A stretch of DNA of 64,000 nucleotides from Methylobacterium sp. J-077 (GTDB lineage: Bacteria; Pseudomonadota; Alphaproteobacteria; Rhizobiales; Beijerinckiaceae): assembly GCF_022829365.1 (NCBI RefSeq), contig NZ_JAKSYJ010000168.1, positions 1-64,000 of the forward strand, read 5' to 3'. Shown here piece by piece: positions 51,725 through 60,849 of this stretch; within the stretch, counting starts at the first letter, position 1; every line of letters begins with the position of its first letter. The notes under the pieces are model-generated. The model saw nothing but the letters and a program-made list of their open reading frames with translations, was not told the origin of the DNA and did no database searches. The position numbers and the translations under genes were made by a program.

Positions 51725-51778
51725 CTACTTCACTCTTTAAAACTGAAGTAGCGCCACTTCACTCTTAAAGACTGAAGC
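51725..51778. promoter_or_regulatory. Paired CTTCA/TGAAG operators upstream of xis
   Basis: CTACTTCA (51725-51732) and TGAAGTAG (51744-51751) are a perfect inverted repeat. A second copy, CTTCA (51757-51761) and TGAAG (51773-51777), follows with the same 11-nt spacer (ctctttaaaac/ctcttaaagac). Tandem dyads just upstream of the excisionase gene suggest repressor binding. The second overlaps the stop of the gene at 51765. Confidence 0.55.
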
Positions 51779-52331
51779 GAAGGATCCGGCGAGCGATCGT
51801 AGTTTCCGAGAGCACCTTGAGGCGGCGCCCATCAATCACGATGCTTTTCAGACGTTCGTTCACACCGTTCAAAATTAGAGGCGCGGCAGCATATGGATTG
51901 ATGTCTGGAGATGTAGATCGGACCTTCGCAAGTTCTTTCGAGATGACATCGGCCTCAGCCTGATGGACAGGACTATTCCTCCGCGCTTTTGCTGCACGCG
52001 CGGCGGCGTGCGCCTTCGGCCCAAATCTACGCGACACCACTTCGCTACGGCTGAGTAGACGCCCGGCACCGTACCAGCCGTCGAGTGATCGAAGGTGAGC
52101 CCTCAGAACACCCTCAGCTAAATGGGGGCTAGTCTTGGCAATGAGATCGCCGAATCGTTTTGCTTCATCCCATCCCGCCTCAATGTCTTCGAGCGAGAAT
52201 GAGATTTCGGCATCGGCATTCACCGCCTCTGACGATCGCCTCAGGGAATCAAGGTCCAGCCTGATGGCCTCGATGCGCTCCTCAATAGCCTCGACAGCTT
52301 TCCGGTAGGCAGACTCGGGATCTGGTGTCAC
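51765..52331 (-). CDS. Hypothetical protein coupled to integrase
   Basis: A 188-residue protein from the ATG at 52331, overlapping the integrase stop by 4 nt. Helical N-terminus (AIEERIEAIRLDLDSLRRS), a middle with HLRSLDGWYGAGRLLSRSEV, and a C-terminal strand-rich end. Coupling to int suggests an element maintenance role. A/T-richer than the integrase. No family recognised. Confidence 0.55.
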   Translation of the reverse strand: MTPDPESAYRKAVEAIEERIEAIRLDLDSLRRSSEAVNADAEISFSLEDIEAGWDEAKRFGDLIAKTSPHLAEGVLRAHLRSLDGWYGAGRLLSRSEVVSRRFGPKAHAAARAAKARRNSPVHQAEADVISKELAKVRSTSPDINPYAAAPLILNGVNERLKSIVIDGRRLKVLSETTIARRILRFSL

Positions 52332-53530
52332 GGAGCAGGTCCAGCCCTTGAGACAAAGGCGGCCCAGGCATCCATCAGCTCGCGTCGCTTCTGGAAAAGA
52401 TCACCCCGCCGGTAGGCCGCCTCGACCTTGTTCTCGATGATGTGGGCGAGCGCCATCTCGACCACCTCGGATGGGAAGCGCGTGGTCTCGGCCGCCCAGT
52501 CGCGGAAGGTCGACCGGAATCCGTGCGTAGTCAGGTCGGGCCGGCCCATGCGCTTCAGCAGCTCAAGCATCGCCATATTGCTGAGTGCCTTGCCGCGCTT
52601 GCCGCCAGGGAAGACGTATCGGTCGCCATGCGCCCTGAGGTGTTCGAGGATCTCGACGGAACGGTCACAGAGCGGCACCCGGTGCTCGCGACAGCCCTTC
52701 ATCCGCTCGGCCGGCACGGTCCAGGCCCGCTCGGCCAAGTCCATCTCGTCCCAGGTCGCCCCGATCACCTCGCCGGTGCGAGCGGCCGTCAGGATCGTGA
52801 ATTCCAACGCCAGGGGCGAGGTCCCGTTTTGCTGGCGAAGGCTGGCGACGAACTCGCCGATCTTAACGAAGGGGAGGGCGGCGTGGTGCTCGACGCGCTG
52901 CACCTTGGACCGCTTCGGCAAGAGGTTCTGCAGGTGCCCGCGCCATCGCGCAGGGTTCTCGCCTTGGCGGTAGCCGCGGGTCGCAGCCCAATCGAGCACG
53001 GATTCGATGCGCCCCCGAACCCGGGTCGCGGTCTCAGTCTTGTCGCCCCAGATCGGCTCGATCACCCGCATCACGAGCCCGGTGTCGACCGACTGGACGG
53101 GGAGGGGGCCGAATACGGGCGAAGCGTAGGTCGCCAGGGTGTTGCGCCACTGGTCCCCGTGCTTCGCGTTGCGCCACCCCTTCTTGTGAGCCTCAATGTA
53201 GGCCTCGGCGCAGGCGTCGAACGTCATGGCCTTCGCCGCGTCGAGCTGAGCGGCCGATCGAACCCGCTGACGGGCCTCTATCGGGTCGATACCGTCGAGG
53301 CAGAGCTTTCGGCACTCCGTGGCCTTGTTGCGCGCCTCGGCCAGCGTCAGCGTGTGGAGCGAGCCGAGACCCATCGACCTGGCGCGCCCGTTGAGCATGA
53401 ACCGGAAGATCCATGACCGAGCGTCGGCATGTGTCACCTGCAGGTAGAGGCCACCGCCGTCGGCGTAGAGGCCCGGCTCCCGCGTGCGCGAGACGACCAA
53501 TGCAGACAGCTGTCCCGGCCCGCGCCTCAA
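52328..53530 (-). CDS. P4-type tyrosine integrase of element 2
   Basis: About 400 residues. An N-terminal DUF4102 arm-binding domain (EPGLYADGGGLYLQVT, RSWIFRFMLNGRARSMGLG) is followed by a core-binding domain and a catalytic domain: Arg in TAARTGEV, H-x-x-R in THGFRSTFRD, His in ALAHIIENK and Tyr in EAAYRRGD. No ATG lies near the conserved start. TTG 53530 gives the expected N-terminus, while the open frame runs back beyond attR. It sits 147 bp from attR2. Confidence 0.88.
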   Translation of the reverse strand: MRRGPGQLSALVVSRTREPGLYADGGGLYLQVTHADARSWIFRFMLNGRARSMGLGSLHTLTLAEARNKATECRKLCLDGIDPIEARQRVRSAAQLDAAKAMTFDACAEAYIEAHKKGWRNAKHGDQWRNTLATYASPVFGPLPVQSVDTGLVMRVIEPIWGDKTETATRVRGRIESVLDWAATRGYRQGENPARWRGHLQNLLPKRSKVQRVEHHAALPFVKIGEFVASLRQQNGTSPLALEFTILTAARTGEVIGATWDEMDLAERAWTVPAERMKGCREHRVPLCDRSVEILEHLRAHGDRYVFPGGKRGKALSNMAMLELLKRMGRPDLTTHGFRSTFRDWAAETTRFPSEVVEMALAHIIENKVEAAYRRGDLFQKRRELMDAWAAFVSRAGPAP

Positions 53531-53676
53531 CTGACAACCTACAGCCTTACCTACAAACGTAAGCCGGATTGTAGCGTGTCCGTGTGTGTACGGAAAGACG
53601 GCGTAGGGGGTGGTGGCCCAAGAAAAACAACAGCTTACAGACATGGGCGGACAGTCGTGGACACCCCTTGTGGGGA

Positions 53677-53691
53677 CACCCCTTCCGCCGC
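53677..53691 (+). repeat. attR of element 2
   Basis: CACCCCTTCCGCCGC identical to the tRNA-Ser 3' end at 36263-36277. The bases just before it (ggacaccccttgtgg) contain a partial second copy, ACACCCCTT. Confidence 0.8.
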
Positions 53692-54183
53692 CTGCGTTGA
53701 ATGCGAAGCGCCATCGTCGATGCATGGCCGTTGCGCCGACCGGCGGATGCGAAGTGATCGGGGGGCTGGCCGTGCCATCGGTACCGAACCACCTTCTCCG
53801 GCGCGGTATCCGGCTCACGTTCGCGTGTTCGGGCCGGCAGCCGTGATCCAGCAACATTGAGCAGCGAGGGTCGCGACCGAACCCGCGAGGCTGTCGTGCT
53901 CGAACCATCTCCGCGTCCTCGGCTGCCGTGTCCGTTGGATGCGTGGGCCTCTAATCTGCGAACCACGATCCTGGCCGACAGGATGGGCGGGACGGAGCCG
54001 TGGGCTGTCTATGCGGAGACCTTGTGGGCTCGGTGCGGCGATCTCACCCGGGACGCGCCTGCGCCGGTTGCCCCGTGCCCGCGCTGGGACGAACCTTCTC
54101 TACGTTCGATAACGCGAATTCCGGGTGGATTTACGCGCCCTTAACCCTGCTTTCGCAATCTCGGCGCGACGGGAGGGCGTGGA
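53692..54183. other. Host flank, no gene seen
   Basis: About 490 bases between attR2 and the glycosyltransferase gene. This is the original downstream flank of tRNA-Ser. Open frames here have no recognisable family. Confidence 0.4.
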
Positions 54184-56325
54184 ATGCTCGATCAATATGG
54201 CGGGCGGGCACGCGGTACTGCGCAGGGTTCTGCGTCGGTGCGCAGCCTCGCGAAGGCCCGGGACTATCGCGCCTCAGGGCGATTCGATCGAGCCGAATCG
54301 AGCCTGCGCCGGGTGCTCGGTGCCGAGCCCGACCATCCCGAGGCGCATTACGAACTCGGCCAGATCGCGGCGCGAAGTGCCCCGGAGAAGGCCGTCACCC
54401 ATTTCGTCACGGCATTGCGGGGCGCACCCGAGCGCCCGGGCTATTGGCTGGCGCTAGCCACCGCCCTGCTCGCGGTCGACCGGCAGCCCGACGCGCGCGC
54501 GATCTTGGAGCGCTACAAGGCGCAGAGCTTCGGGCCTGAGGCGCAGACGCTCAATGCGGCCTTCATGGAGAGCACCTTCGGCGCTGCGCAGATCCGCTAC
54601 GACCGGGGCGAGTTCCTCCCGGCGGAAGCGCTGCTCGACCTCGTGCTGCTCCTCAATGAGACCCACGCCCACGCGACCTACCTCGCCGGTGCCGTCGCGG
54701 CCCGGACCAACCGGCCCGAACTGGCCTTCGACCTGATCAGCATCGCGCTCTACCGCGAGCCCGAGAACCCGCTGTTCTACAGCGGCCTCAGCTCGGTCCT
54801 CACCAACCGCGGTGATCATGACGGGGCCATCTCCGCGCTCGAGAAGGCCCTCGAACTCGATCCCGACCTCGCCATCGCGCATGCCAATATCGCCGGGGTC
54901 TACCAGCGCCGCTTTCGGTACGGCGACGCCCTGCGGCACGCCGAGCGGGCGCTTGTGCTCGAGCCCGGCAATGCCGGCGCGCACAGCAACCGCGGCAGCG
55001 CCCTGCTGGCCCTCGGCCGCCTGGGCGAAGCCGTGGAGGCGTTCGACCGTGCCCTCAGCCTGGACCCGTCCAAGCTGTTCGTCGCCTCCAACCGCCTGTT
55101 CGCCAAGCTCTACGCCGCCGACATTCCGCACACGGAATACGCCGCCGATGCGCTGGCCTACGGCCGCCGCTATGCGGACCGGCTGCTGCGCCGCCGCCCC
55201 TTCGCCAACGATCGCGACCCGAACCGCCGCCTGCGCGTCGGATTCGTCTCGGGCGATCTCTGCAACCACGCCCTCGTCCGCTTCTTCGAGCCGTACCTGC
55301 GTGCCGTCGACCGGGATGCCTTCTCGGTGCTGGCCTACATGACCCACGCCAGCGAGGACGCGATCTCGGAGCAGCTCAAGCCGCTGTTCGATGGCTGGTA
55401 CAATCTCGCCTCCCTGGACGACGACGAAGCGGCGAACCGGATCGAGGCCGACGCCATCGACATCCTGGTCGACCTGTCCGGCCACAGCGCCGGCAACCGC
55501 CTGCTGATGTTCGCCCGCAAGCCCGCCCCCGTCCAGGTTACCTGGATCGGGCATCCGGGAACCACCGGCCTGACCGCCATCGACTATCGCCTCACCGACC
55601 CGATCACGGACCCGCCCGGCCTCGCCAAGCCCCTGCACGCGGAGCGGCTCTGGCGCCTCCCGCGGGTCACGGCGACCTATGCCGGTGTCGACAACCTGCC
55701 ACCGGTGCGGGAACGGTCGCCGTTCGAGGATGCGGGCTACGTCACCTTCGGGTGCTTCAACCGCCTGACGAAGGTCTGCGACTCCGCGCTGAAGACCTGG
55801 GCCGACATCCTGGTGGCCGTGCCGGATGCGCGTCTGTTCATGGTGATCGGCGACATCGGAAACCCCGAGGTCCGCGTGGCAGTCGAGACGCGCCTCGCAG
55901 CGGCCGGAATGCCCATCGACCGGGTGATCTTCCAGCCGCGCGTCAACAGCGGCTATCACGAACTCTACCAGCGGGTGGATATCGCCCTCGACCCGTACCC
56001 GTATAACGGCGGCACGACGAGCTACGACACCCTGTCGATGGGCGTGCCCTTCGTGACACTTCGCGGGGGCCACGCGGCGGCGCGCACCGGCGTTTCGGTG
56101 CTCACGGCGATGGATCTTCCCGAATTGATCGCCGACAGCGAGGAATCCTACGTGGCGATCGCCCGGGACCTGGCCTGCGACCGTGATCGCCTTCGCGTGA
56201 TCCGCGAGGGTCTTCGCGAGCGCCTGCATGCCAGTCCGCTCATGGATCATGCCGGCTTGGCCGCCGATGTCGCCGCGGCGTTTCGGGGCATGTGGCGGCA
56301 CTGGTCGTCCGAAGGCCAGGCCTGA
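54184..56325 (+). CDS. TPR/O-GlcNAc-transferase-like (GT41) protein
   Basis: A 713-residue protein. Residues 20-320 are TPR-like repeats (for example GAISALEKALELDPDLAIAH, then DALRHAERALVLEPGNAGAH). Residues 345-700 are a GT41 SPINDLY/OGT catalytic domain with RLRVGFVSGDLCNHAL, LVDLSGHSAGNR, VQVTWIGHPGTTG and DPYPYNGGTTSYD. It lies upstream of flagellin, as do FlmG-type flagellin glycosyltransferases, so O-linked glycosylation of flagellin before export is the likely role. The sugar donor is not evident. Confidence 0.85.
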   Translation: MLDQYGGRARGTAQGSASVRSLAKARDYRASGRFDRAESSLRRVLGAEPDHPEAHYELGQIAARSAPEKAVTHFVTALRGAPERPGYWLALATALLAVDRQPDARAILERYKAQSFGPEAQTLNAAFMESTFGAAQIRYDRGEFLPAEALLDLVLLLNETHAHATYLAGAVAARTNRPELAFDLISIALYREPENPLFYSGLSSVLTNRGDHDGAISALEKALELDPDLAIAHANIAGVYQRRFRYGDALRHAERALVLEPGNAGAHSNRGSALLALGRLGEAVEAFDRALSLDPSKLFVASNRLFAKLYAADIPHTEYAADALAYGRRYADRLLRRRPFANDRDPNRRLRVGFVSGDLCNHALVRFFEPYLRAVDRDAFSVLAYMTHASEDAISEQLKPLFDGWYNLASLDDDEAANRIEADAIDILVDLSGHSAGNRLLMFARKPAPVQVTWIGHPGTTGLTAIDYRLTDPITDPPGLAKPLHAERLWRLPRVTATYAGVDNLPPVRERSPFEDAGYVTFGCFNRLTKVCDSALKTWADILVAVPDARLFMVIGDIGNPEVRVAVETRLAAAGMPIDRVIFQPRVNSGYHELYQRVDIALDPYPYNGGTTSYDTLSMGVPFVTLRGGHAAARTGVSVLTAMDLPELIADSEESYVAIARDLACDRDRLRVIREGLRERLHASPLMDHAGLAADVAAAFRGMWRHWSSEGQA

Positions 56326-56951
56326 GGCGCGACGCGGCCGCGAGCGGCCTCCCGTACGGATTGTCGGCCGGAAATCGGGGAAGCGTCCACCCCTGATTGC
56401 AGTTGGGTCGCGATATCACGACGGGCCGCTCGGCTTTTCGACAGCGTTGCGATGGTCGATGCCGGCCCATCGTCACGAACCTCTGTGTGGGGGCTCGGGC
56501 TCCAGGCGCAGCTGAGATCAAACCTTCGAAGGATAGGCTCCACAGCGGTCCTCCGGCTTGGCTGACCAGTGCTCGTCCGCGACCGCGCTCCGGGACGGGA
56601 CATCGGCCATCAAAGACTGTCGCCGGACTTTGTTGATCCTGAAACGATAAAGACCTCACAGTTCGATTGGTCTGCAGCGCGTTCGATTTGCGATTACAAA
56701 TAGTGTTTCTTATACTTGGTTCCAAGATATGGCCTATCGCCTCAGAATAAGGGAGATTACGCTGCCGTAATCGTAATGCCGCTTCGAGAGGACTAGATTT
56801 TCAATTGCTGTTTGATCCCGAAAAACGATTGTTAACGATGTCTGGACGGATACATTTTTTGATATATCGAATTAAGATCTCGGCAAGCGGTGGGGAGATA
56901 CATCGCATGGGCCGCCAATAAGACGGCTTTTCGATCAAAAGGATCGTCCTC
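56326..56951 (+). promoter_or_regulatory. Flagellin upstream region
   Basis: A 626-base, unusually A/T-rich gap before flagellin with no gene. GATTACG-ctgc-CGTAATC (56755-56772) is a perfect 7-bp stem-loop. TTGTTA (56829-56834) and TACATT (56851-56856), 16 bp apart, could be a sigma-70 promoter. A long A/T-rich 5' leader follows, in keeping with the post-transcriptional control common for flagellin. No sigma-54 box was seen. Confidence 0.4.
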
Positions 56952-58145
56952 ATGTCCTCCAGCGTCACCCTCACCGCCGCCACCCGCCAGAACCTGCTCT
57001 CGCTGCAGGATACGGCTTCGCTGACCGCGACCACCCAGAACCGGCTGTCCACCGGCCTGAAGGTCTCCTCGGCCCTCGACAACCCGGTGAGCTTCTTCAC
57101 CTCCCAGTCGCTCAGCCAGCGCTCGGGCGATCTCGGCAACCTGCTCGACGGCATCTCGAACGGCATCCAGTCGATCCAGGCCGCCAACCAGGGCATCACC
57201 TCGATCCAGAAGCTGGTCGATCAGGCCAAGTCGGTCGCCAACCAGGCGCTGTCCACCCAGATCACCACCACCGGCACCGCTTCGACGGCCTACGCGGCGC
57301 CGGCCGCCAACACCACGCTCAACCTGTACATCAACGGCTCGGCGACCACGGTGGCGCTGGCCTCGACCGACACGCTCGACCAGGCCTTGACCAAGCTCAA
57401 TACCGCGGTGGGCGCCGGCAGCTTCTCGAAGAGCACCGACGGCACCAAGATCGTGTTGAACGCGTCCTCGGACGTGGAATTCAAGACCGCGGCCGATCAG
57501 ACGGCCCTCGGCTTCGCCGGCGGCACGGCCTCGTCCGGCCCGACCTACGGCACGACCACCGCGGTCGGCCAGAGCTCGGACCTGAGCGTGTCCGGCGTCT
57601 CGGCCCGGTCGACGCTGGCCTCGCAGTACAACAGCCTGCTGACCCAGATCGATCAGCTGGCGGGTGATTCGAGCTACAACGGCACGAACCTCATCAACGG
57701 CAAGGGTGCCAACAACAACCTGACGATCAACTTCAACCCGAAGGGCAACTCGAACCTCACGGTCACCGCCACCGACGAGACCTCGAGCGGCCTGGGGCTG
57801 ACCTCGATCACCAGCACCTCGACGAAGACCTCGACTGTCGGCCAGGGCAACTTCCTGCTCAACGCCGACATCAACACGACGCTCAGCACGCTGACGACCG
57901 CCTCCAGCCAGCTGCGCACCGATGCTTCGACCTTCGGTTCGAACCTGTCGGTGGTGCAGAACCGTCAGGACTTCAGCAAGAACCTGATCAACGTCCTCGA
58001 CACCGGCTCGTCGAACCTGACGGCGGCGGATCTGAACCAGGAGGCTGCCAACTCGCAGGCCCTGTCGACCCGCCAGTCGCTGGGCATCTCGGCCCTGTCG
58101 CTGGCCAACACCGCCCAGCAGGGCATCCTGCAGCTGCTGCGCTAA
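56952..58145 (+). CDS. fliC: Flagellin
   Basis: A 397-residue flagellin. The N-terminal D0/D1 helices contain NRLSTGLKVSSALDNPVSFF and GISNGIQSIQAANQGITSI. The central region is Thr/Ser/Asn-rich, offering many O-glycosylation sites. The C-terminal D1/D0 helices include SNLSVVQNRQDFSKNLINVL and end in LANTAQQGILQLLR. It is assembled outside the cell after type III export. The upstream GT41 gene and downstream terminator frame it as a monocistronic, strongly expressed gene. Confidence 0.95.
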   Translation: MSSSVTLTAATRQNLLSLQDTASLTATTQNRLSTGLKVSSALDNPVSFFTSQSLSQRSGDLGNLLDGISNGIQSIQAANQGITSIQKLVDQAKSVANQALSTQITTTGTASTAYAAPAANTTLNLYINGSATTVALASTDTLDQALTKLNTAVGAGSFSKSTDGTKIVLNASSDVEFKTAADQTALGFAGGTASSGPTYGTTTAVGQSSDLSVSGVSARSTLASQYNSLLTQIDQLAGDSSYNGTNLINGKGANNNLTINFNPKGNSNLTVTATDETSSGLGLTSITSTSTKTSTVGQGNFLLNADINTTLSTLTTASSQLRTDASTFGSNLSVVQNRQDFSKNLINVLDTGSSNLTAADLNQEAANSQALSTRQSLGISALSLANTAQQGILQLLR

Positions 58146-58169
58146 GCGTCAGCCGCAGCGACATAGAGA

Positions 58170-58200
58170 CGGCCGGGGCATCGCCCCGGCCGTTTTCGTT
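58170..58200 (+). terminator. Rho-independent terminator of fliC
   Basis: CGGCCGGGGC-atc-GCCCCGGCCG forms a 10-bp perfect stem 24 bp after the flagellin stop, followed by TTTTCGTTT. It lies between convergent fliC and tex. Confidence 0.9.
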
Positions 58201-58212
58201 TGTACGTCCGGT

Positions 58213-60531
58213 TCATTTTCCTTTGGACGGGGCGCCGCCCGCTCGCCGGAGCGCCTCGGCAAGGGCCCCGCTGCCGGTTGCCGGCGTCGGTTTGGTTTGC
58301 ATCCGCCGCGGGTCGGGAGACGGATCGCTGGAGCGCCGGGCTTGTGACCCCGGCTCGATCGGGTCGTCGAGTCGCATCGACAGGGCAATGCGCTTGCGCG
58401 CGACATCGACGCTGAGCACCAGGACCCGGATGACCTCGCCGGTCCGGACCACCTCAGCCGGCGAAGCGATGCGCCGGCGTGCCATCGCCGAGATATGGAC
58501 CAAGCCGTCCTGGTGGACGCCGATATCCACGAAGGCACCGAAGGCGGCGACGTTGGTGACTACGCCTTCGAGCTGCATGCCGGGACGCAGATCGTCGATG
58601 GTCTCCACACCCTCCTGAAAACTTGCCGTCTTGAAGGCCGGGCGCGGATCGCGGCCGGGTTTCTCCAATTCCGCGATGATGTCGCGCACGGTCGGCGTCC
58701 CGAAGCGCGAATCGGCGAAGGTCTCGGGGGCGAGCCGGCTCAGAGTCGCGGCGTTGCCCAGCAGCACGCGGATGTCGCTCTTGGTCGCCTGCAGGATCCG
58801 GCGCACCACGGGATAGGATTCCGGATGGACGCCCGAGGCGTCGAGAGGATCGTCGCCGTCCCGAATGCGCAGGAAGCCGGCGGCCAGCTCGAACGTCTTC
58901 GGACCAAGGCCCTGTACTTTCTTCAGTGCCGTCCGCGTCCGGAACGGACCGTTCGCGTCCCGGTGCGCCACGATCCGGTCGGCCATCGAGGTGCCGAGGC
59001 CCGAGACCTGCGCCAGCAGAGCCGGGGAGGCGGTGTTTACGTCGACGCCGACCGCGTTGACCGCATCCTCGACCACCGCAGAGAGCTGGCGCGACAGCTT
59101 CGTCTCGCTGACATCGTGTTGGTACTGCCCGACGCCGATCGATTTCGGATCGATCTTCACCAGTTCGGCGAGCGGATCCTGGAGCCGGCGGGCGATCGAG
59201 GCGGCGCCGCGATGGGACACGTCGAGATCGGGCAGTTCGCGCGATGCGATCTCCGAGGCGGAGTAGACCGAAGCGCCGGCCTCCGAGACCGTGACTTTCG
59301 CGAGCGCCAAGTCGGCATTGTCCGCCACGATTTCCGCGGCTAGCCGCTCGGTCTCCCGGGAGGCGGTGCCGTTGCCGATGGCGATCAGCTCGACTCGATG
59401 CTGACGGCACAGTCGCCCGAGGCTCGCCACCGCCTCCTTCCAGCGCCGCTGCGGCTCGTGCGGATAGGTGGTCTCGACCGCCACGATCCGGCCGGTGGGG
59501 TCCGCGACCGCGACCTTCACGCCGTTGCGGTAGCCGGGATCGAGCCCCAGCGTCGCCCGGCCGCCCGCGGGTGCGGCGAGCAGCAGATCTTTCAGATTGC
59601 CGGCAAAGACCTTCACGGCCTCATCCTCGGCCCGCTCGAACAGCCGGGTGCGCAAGTCCTGCTTGATCCCGTTCCGGATCTTGGTCCGCCAGGCGGTGCG
59701 TACGACCTCCAGGAGCCAGGCATCGCCCGGCCGTCCCCGGGCGGCAATGTGATGCCGGCTGCAGATCGCAGTCTCGAACGGTCCGGGGCGGCCCGCTTCC
59801 GAATCTTCGCCCTCGGCGTAGAGGTCGACATCGAGGATGCCTTCGCGTTCGCCGCGAAAGATCGCAAGGATTCGATGCGAGGGCATACGCTCCAGCCGCT
59901 CGCTCCACGCGAAGTAATCGGAAAATTTCGCACCCTCGGTGGCCTTGCCTTTGCGTAGCTTCGAAGCGAGCTGGCCGCTTCGCCAGAAATCCGCGCGTAG
60001 ACGACCGACCAGATCGGCATCCTCGGCGAAATGCTCGATCAGGATCGCCTTCGCGCCCTCCTGGGCGGCGTCGGTGTCGGCGATGCCCTTTTGCGCGGAT
60101 ACGAACGCCGTCGCGGCACGCTCGGGCGGAATTTCGGGCTTCGCCAGCAGCGCCCGAGCCAGGGGCTCGAGGCCGGCCTCCCGAGCGGTCTGCGCCTTCG
60201 AGCGGCGCTTGGGCCGGTAGGGCAGGTAGAGATCCTCCAGACGCGCCTTGGTGTCGGCGGCGGCGAGGGCGGCGGCGAGCGCCGGTGTCAGCTTCCCCTG
60301 GGCCTGGATGCTCCCGACGATGCTGTTGCGCCGGTCGTTGAGGTCGCGCAGGTAGCCGAGCCGCTCGTCGAGCTTGCGCAGCTGCGCGTCGTCGAGACCG
60401 CCGGTATTCTCCTTGCGGTAGCGGGCGATGAACGGGACGGTGGCGCCGCCGTCGAGGAGCGCCACGGTGGCGGCGACCTGCGCCTCCGCGACCCCGAGTT
60501 CCTCGGCGATCAGCGCGTTCATGGATGTCAT
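58213..60531 (-). CDS. tex: Tex, RNA-binding transcription accessory protein
   Basis: About 772 residues from ATG 60531 (an ATG at 60522 is also possible). The Tex N-domain begins LIAEELGVAEAQVAATVALL with VPFIARYRKENTGGLDD. A YqgF-like fold follows (LGLDPGYRNGVKVAV), then HhH motifs (NTASPALLAQVSGLGTSMAD), and a C-terminal S1 domain (GMQLEGVVTNVAAFGAFVDI, then DGLVHISAMA). The C-terminal tail is low complexity. Housekeeping gene of nucleic-acid metabolism. Confidence 0.95.
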   Translation of the reverse strand: MTSMNALIAEELGVAEAQVAATVALLDGGATVPFIARYRKENTGGLDDAQLRKLDERLGYLRDLNDRRNSIVGSIQAQGKLTPALAAALAAADTKARLEDLYLPYRPKRRSKAQTAREAGLEPLARALLAKPEIPPERAATAFVSAQKGIADTDAAQEGAKAILIEHFAEDADLVGRLRADFWRSGQLASKLRKGKATEGAKFSDYFAWSERLERMPSHRILAIFRGEREGILDVDLYAEGEDSEAGRPGPFETAICSRHHIAARGRPGDAWLLEVVRTAWRTKIRNGIKQDLRTRLFERAEDEAVKVFAGNLKDLLLAAPAGGRATLGLDPGYRNGVKVAVADPTGRIVAVETTYPHEPQRRWKEAVASLGRLCRQHRVELIAIGNGTASRETERLAAEIVADNADLALAKVTVSEAGASVYSASEIASRELPDLDVSHRGAASIARRLQDPLAELVKIDPKSIGVGQYQHDVSETKLSRQLSAVVEDAVNAVGVDVNTASPALLAQVSGLGTSMADRIVAHRDANGPFRTRTALKKVQGLGPKTFELAAGFLRIRDGDDPLDASGVHPESYPVVRRILQATKSDIRVLLGNAATLSRLAPETFADSRFGTPTVRDIIAELEKPGRDPRPAFKTASFQEGVETIDDLRPGMQLEGVVTNVAAFGAFVDIGVHQDGLVHISAMARRRIASPAEVVRTGEVIRVLVLSVDVARKRIALSMRLDDPIEPGSQARRSSDPSPDPRRMQTKPTPATGSGALAEALRRAGGAPSKGK

Positions 60532-60609
60532 GCAGGCTCCGGCAGGCGAAGGGCAAGGCATTGCCATACCCGGCGCGCAGTCGGATGCAAGGCGCCCGGC
60601 AAAAGCCGG

Positions 60610-60849
60610 TCAGTCGTCACCGCGTTTCGAATCGGCGGCGGCCTTGATGGCGCGGGCGAAGTCCAGAACGCGATGTCGCTCCGAAGAATCCCCGATCGAA
60701 AGCCACAGACCGAGCAATTCTTCGGCGTCCGCGACGTGGTCGGCGGCCGTTTCACCGAAAAAGACCTCGGTCGAGCATCCTAATGTCTTGGCGAGGTTCT
60801 GGAGTGTTCGCCGCGACCGTTCGACCGAGGATCCGCTGCCGTCCGTCAT
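60610..60849 (-). CDS. Small regulator-like hypothetical protein
   Basis: About 79 residues from ATG 60849. RSRRTLQNLAKTLGCSTEVF recalls the HTH-adjacent segment of XRE-type regulators that are frequent in Methylobacterium, followed by a helical C-terminus (EELLGLWLSIGDSSERHRVL). The HTH itself is incomplete, so it may be a truncated regulator. The frame extends upstream to 61068 but loses coding character. Confidence 0.5.
   Translation of the reverse strand: MTDGSGSSVERSRRTLQNLAKTLGCSTEVFFGETAADHVADAEELLGLWLSIGDSSERHRVLDFARAIKAAADSKRGDD

Larger units (their letters stand above)
36278..53691 (-). mobile_element. Integrated element 2 (satellite-like), tRNA-Ser 3'
   Basis: A 17.4-kb element between the 15-bp repeats. 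It encodes a P4-type integrase at the right end, an excisionase-like HTH, a replication initiator with internal iterons, a Nu1-like protein, a coiled-coil protein, a ClpP-like protease, a small pre-tape-measure gene and a frameshifted tape measure. An RHH-led cargo region follows. As in element 1, no large terminase, portal, capsid or tail tube gene is visible. Confidence 0.8.

Noticed and set aside
36341..53560. Shared 10-mer TTACCTACAA near both ends of element 2 as the att core
   Set aside because: The 15-bp repeat at the tRNA 3' end is longer and in the expected place. The 10-mer may be an integrase or regulator site but is too short to claim.
53531..53908. N-terminal extension of the element 2 integrase
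   Set aside because: The extension crosses attR2 into host DNA, so it cannot be part of the mobile gene; TTG 53530 gives the family-typical start.
54454..56301. 615-aa minus-strand frame opposite the GT41 gene
   Set aside because: Antisense shadow in high-GC DNA; the plus strand carries clear TPR and GT41 motifs.
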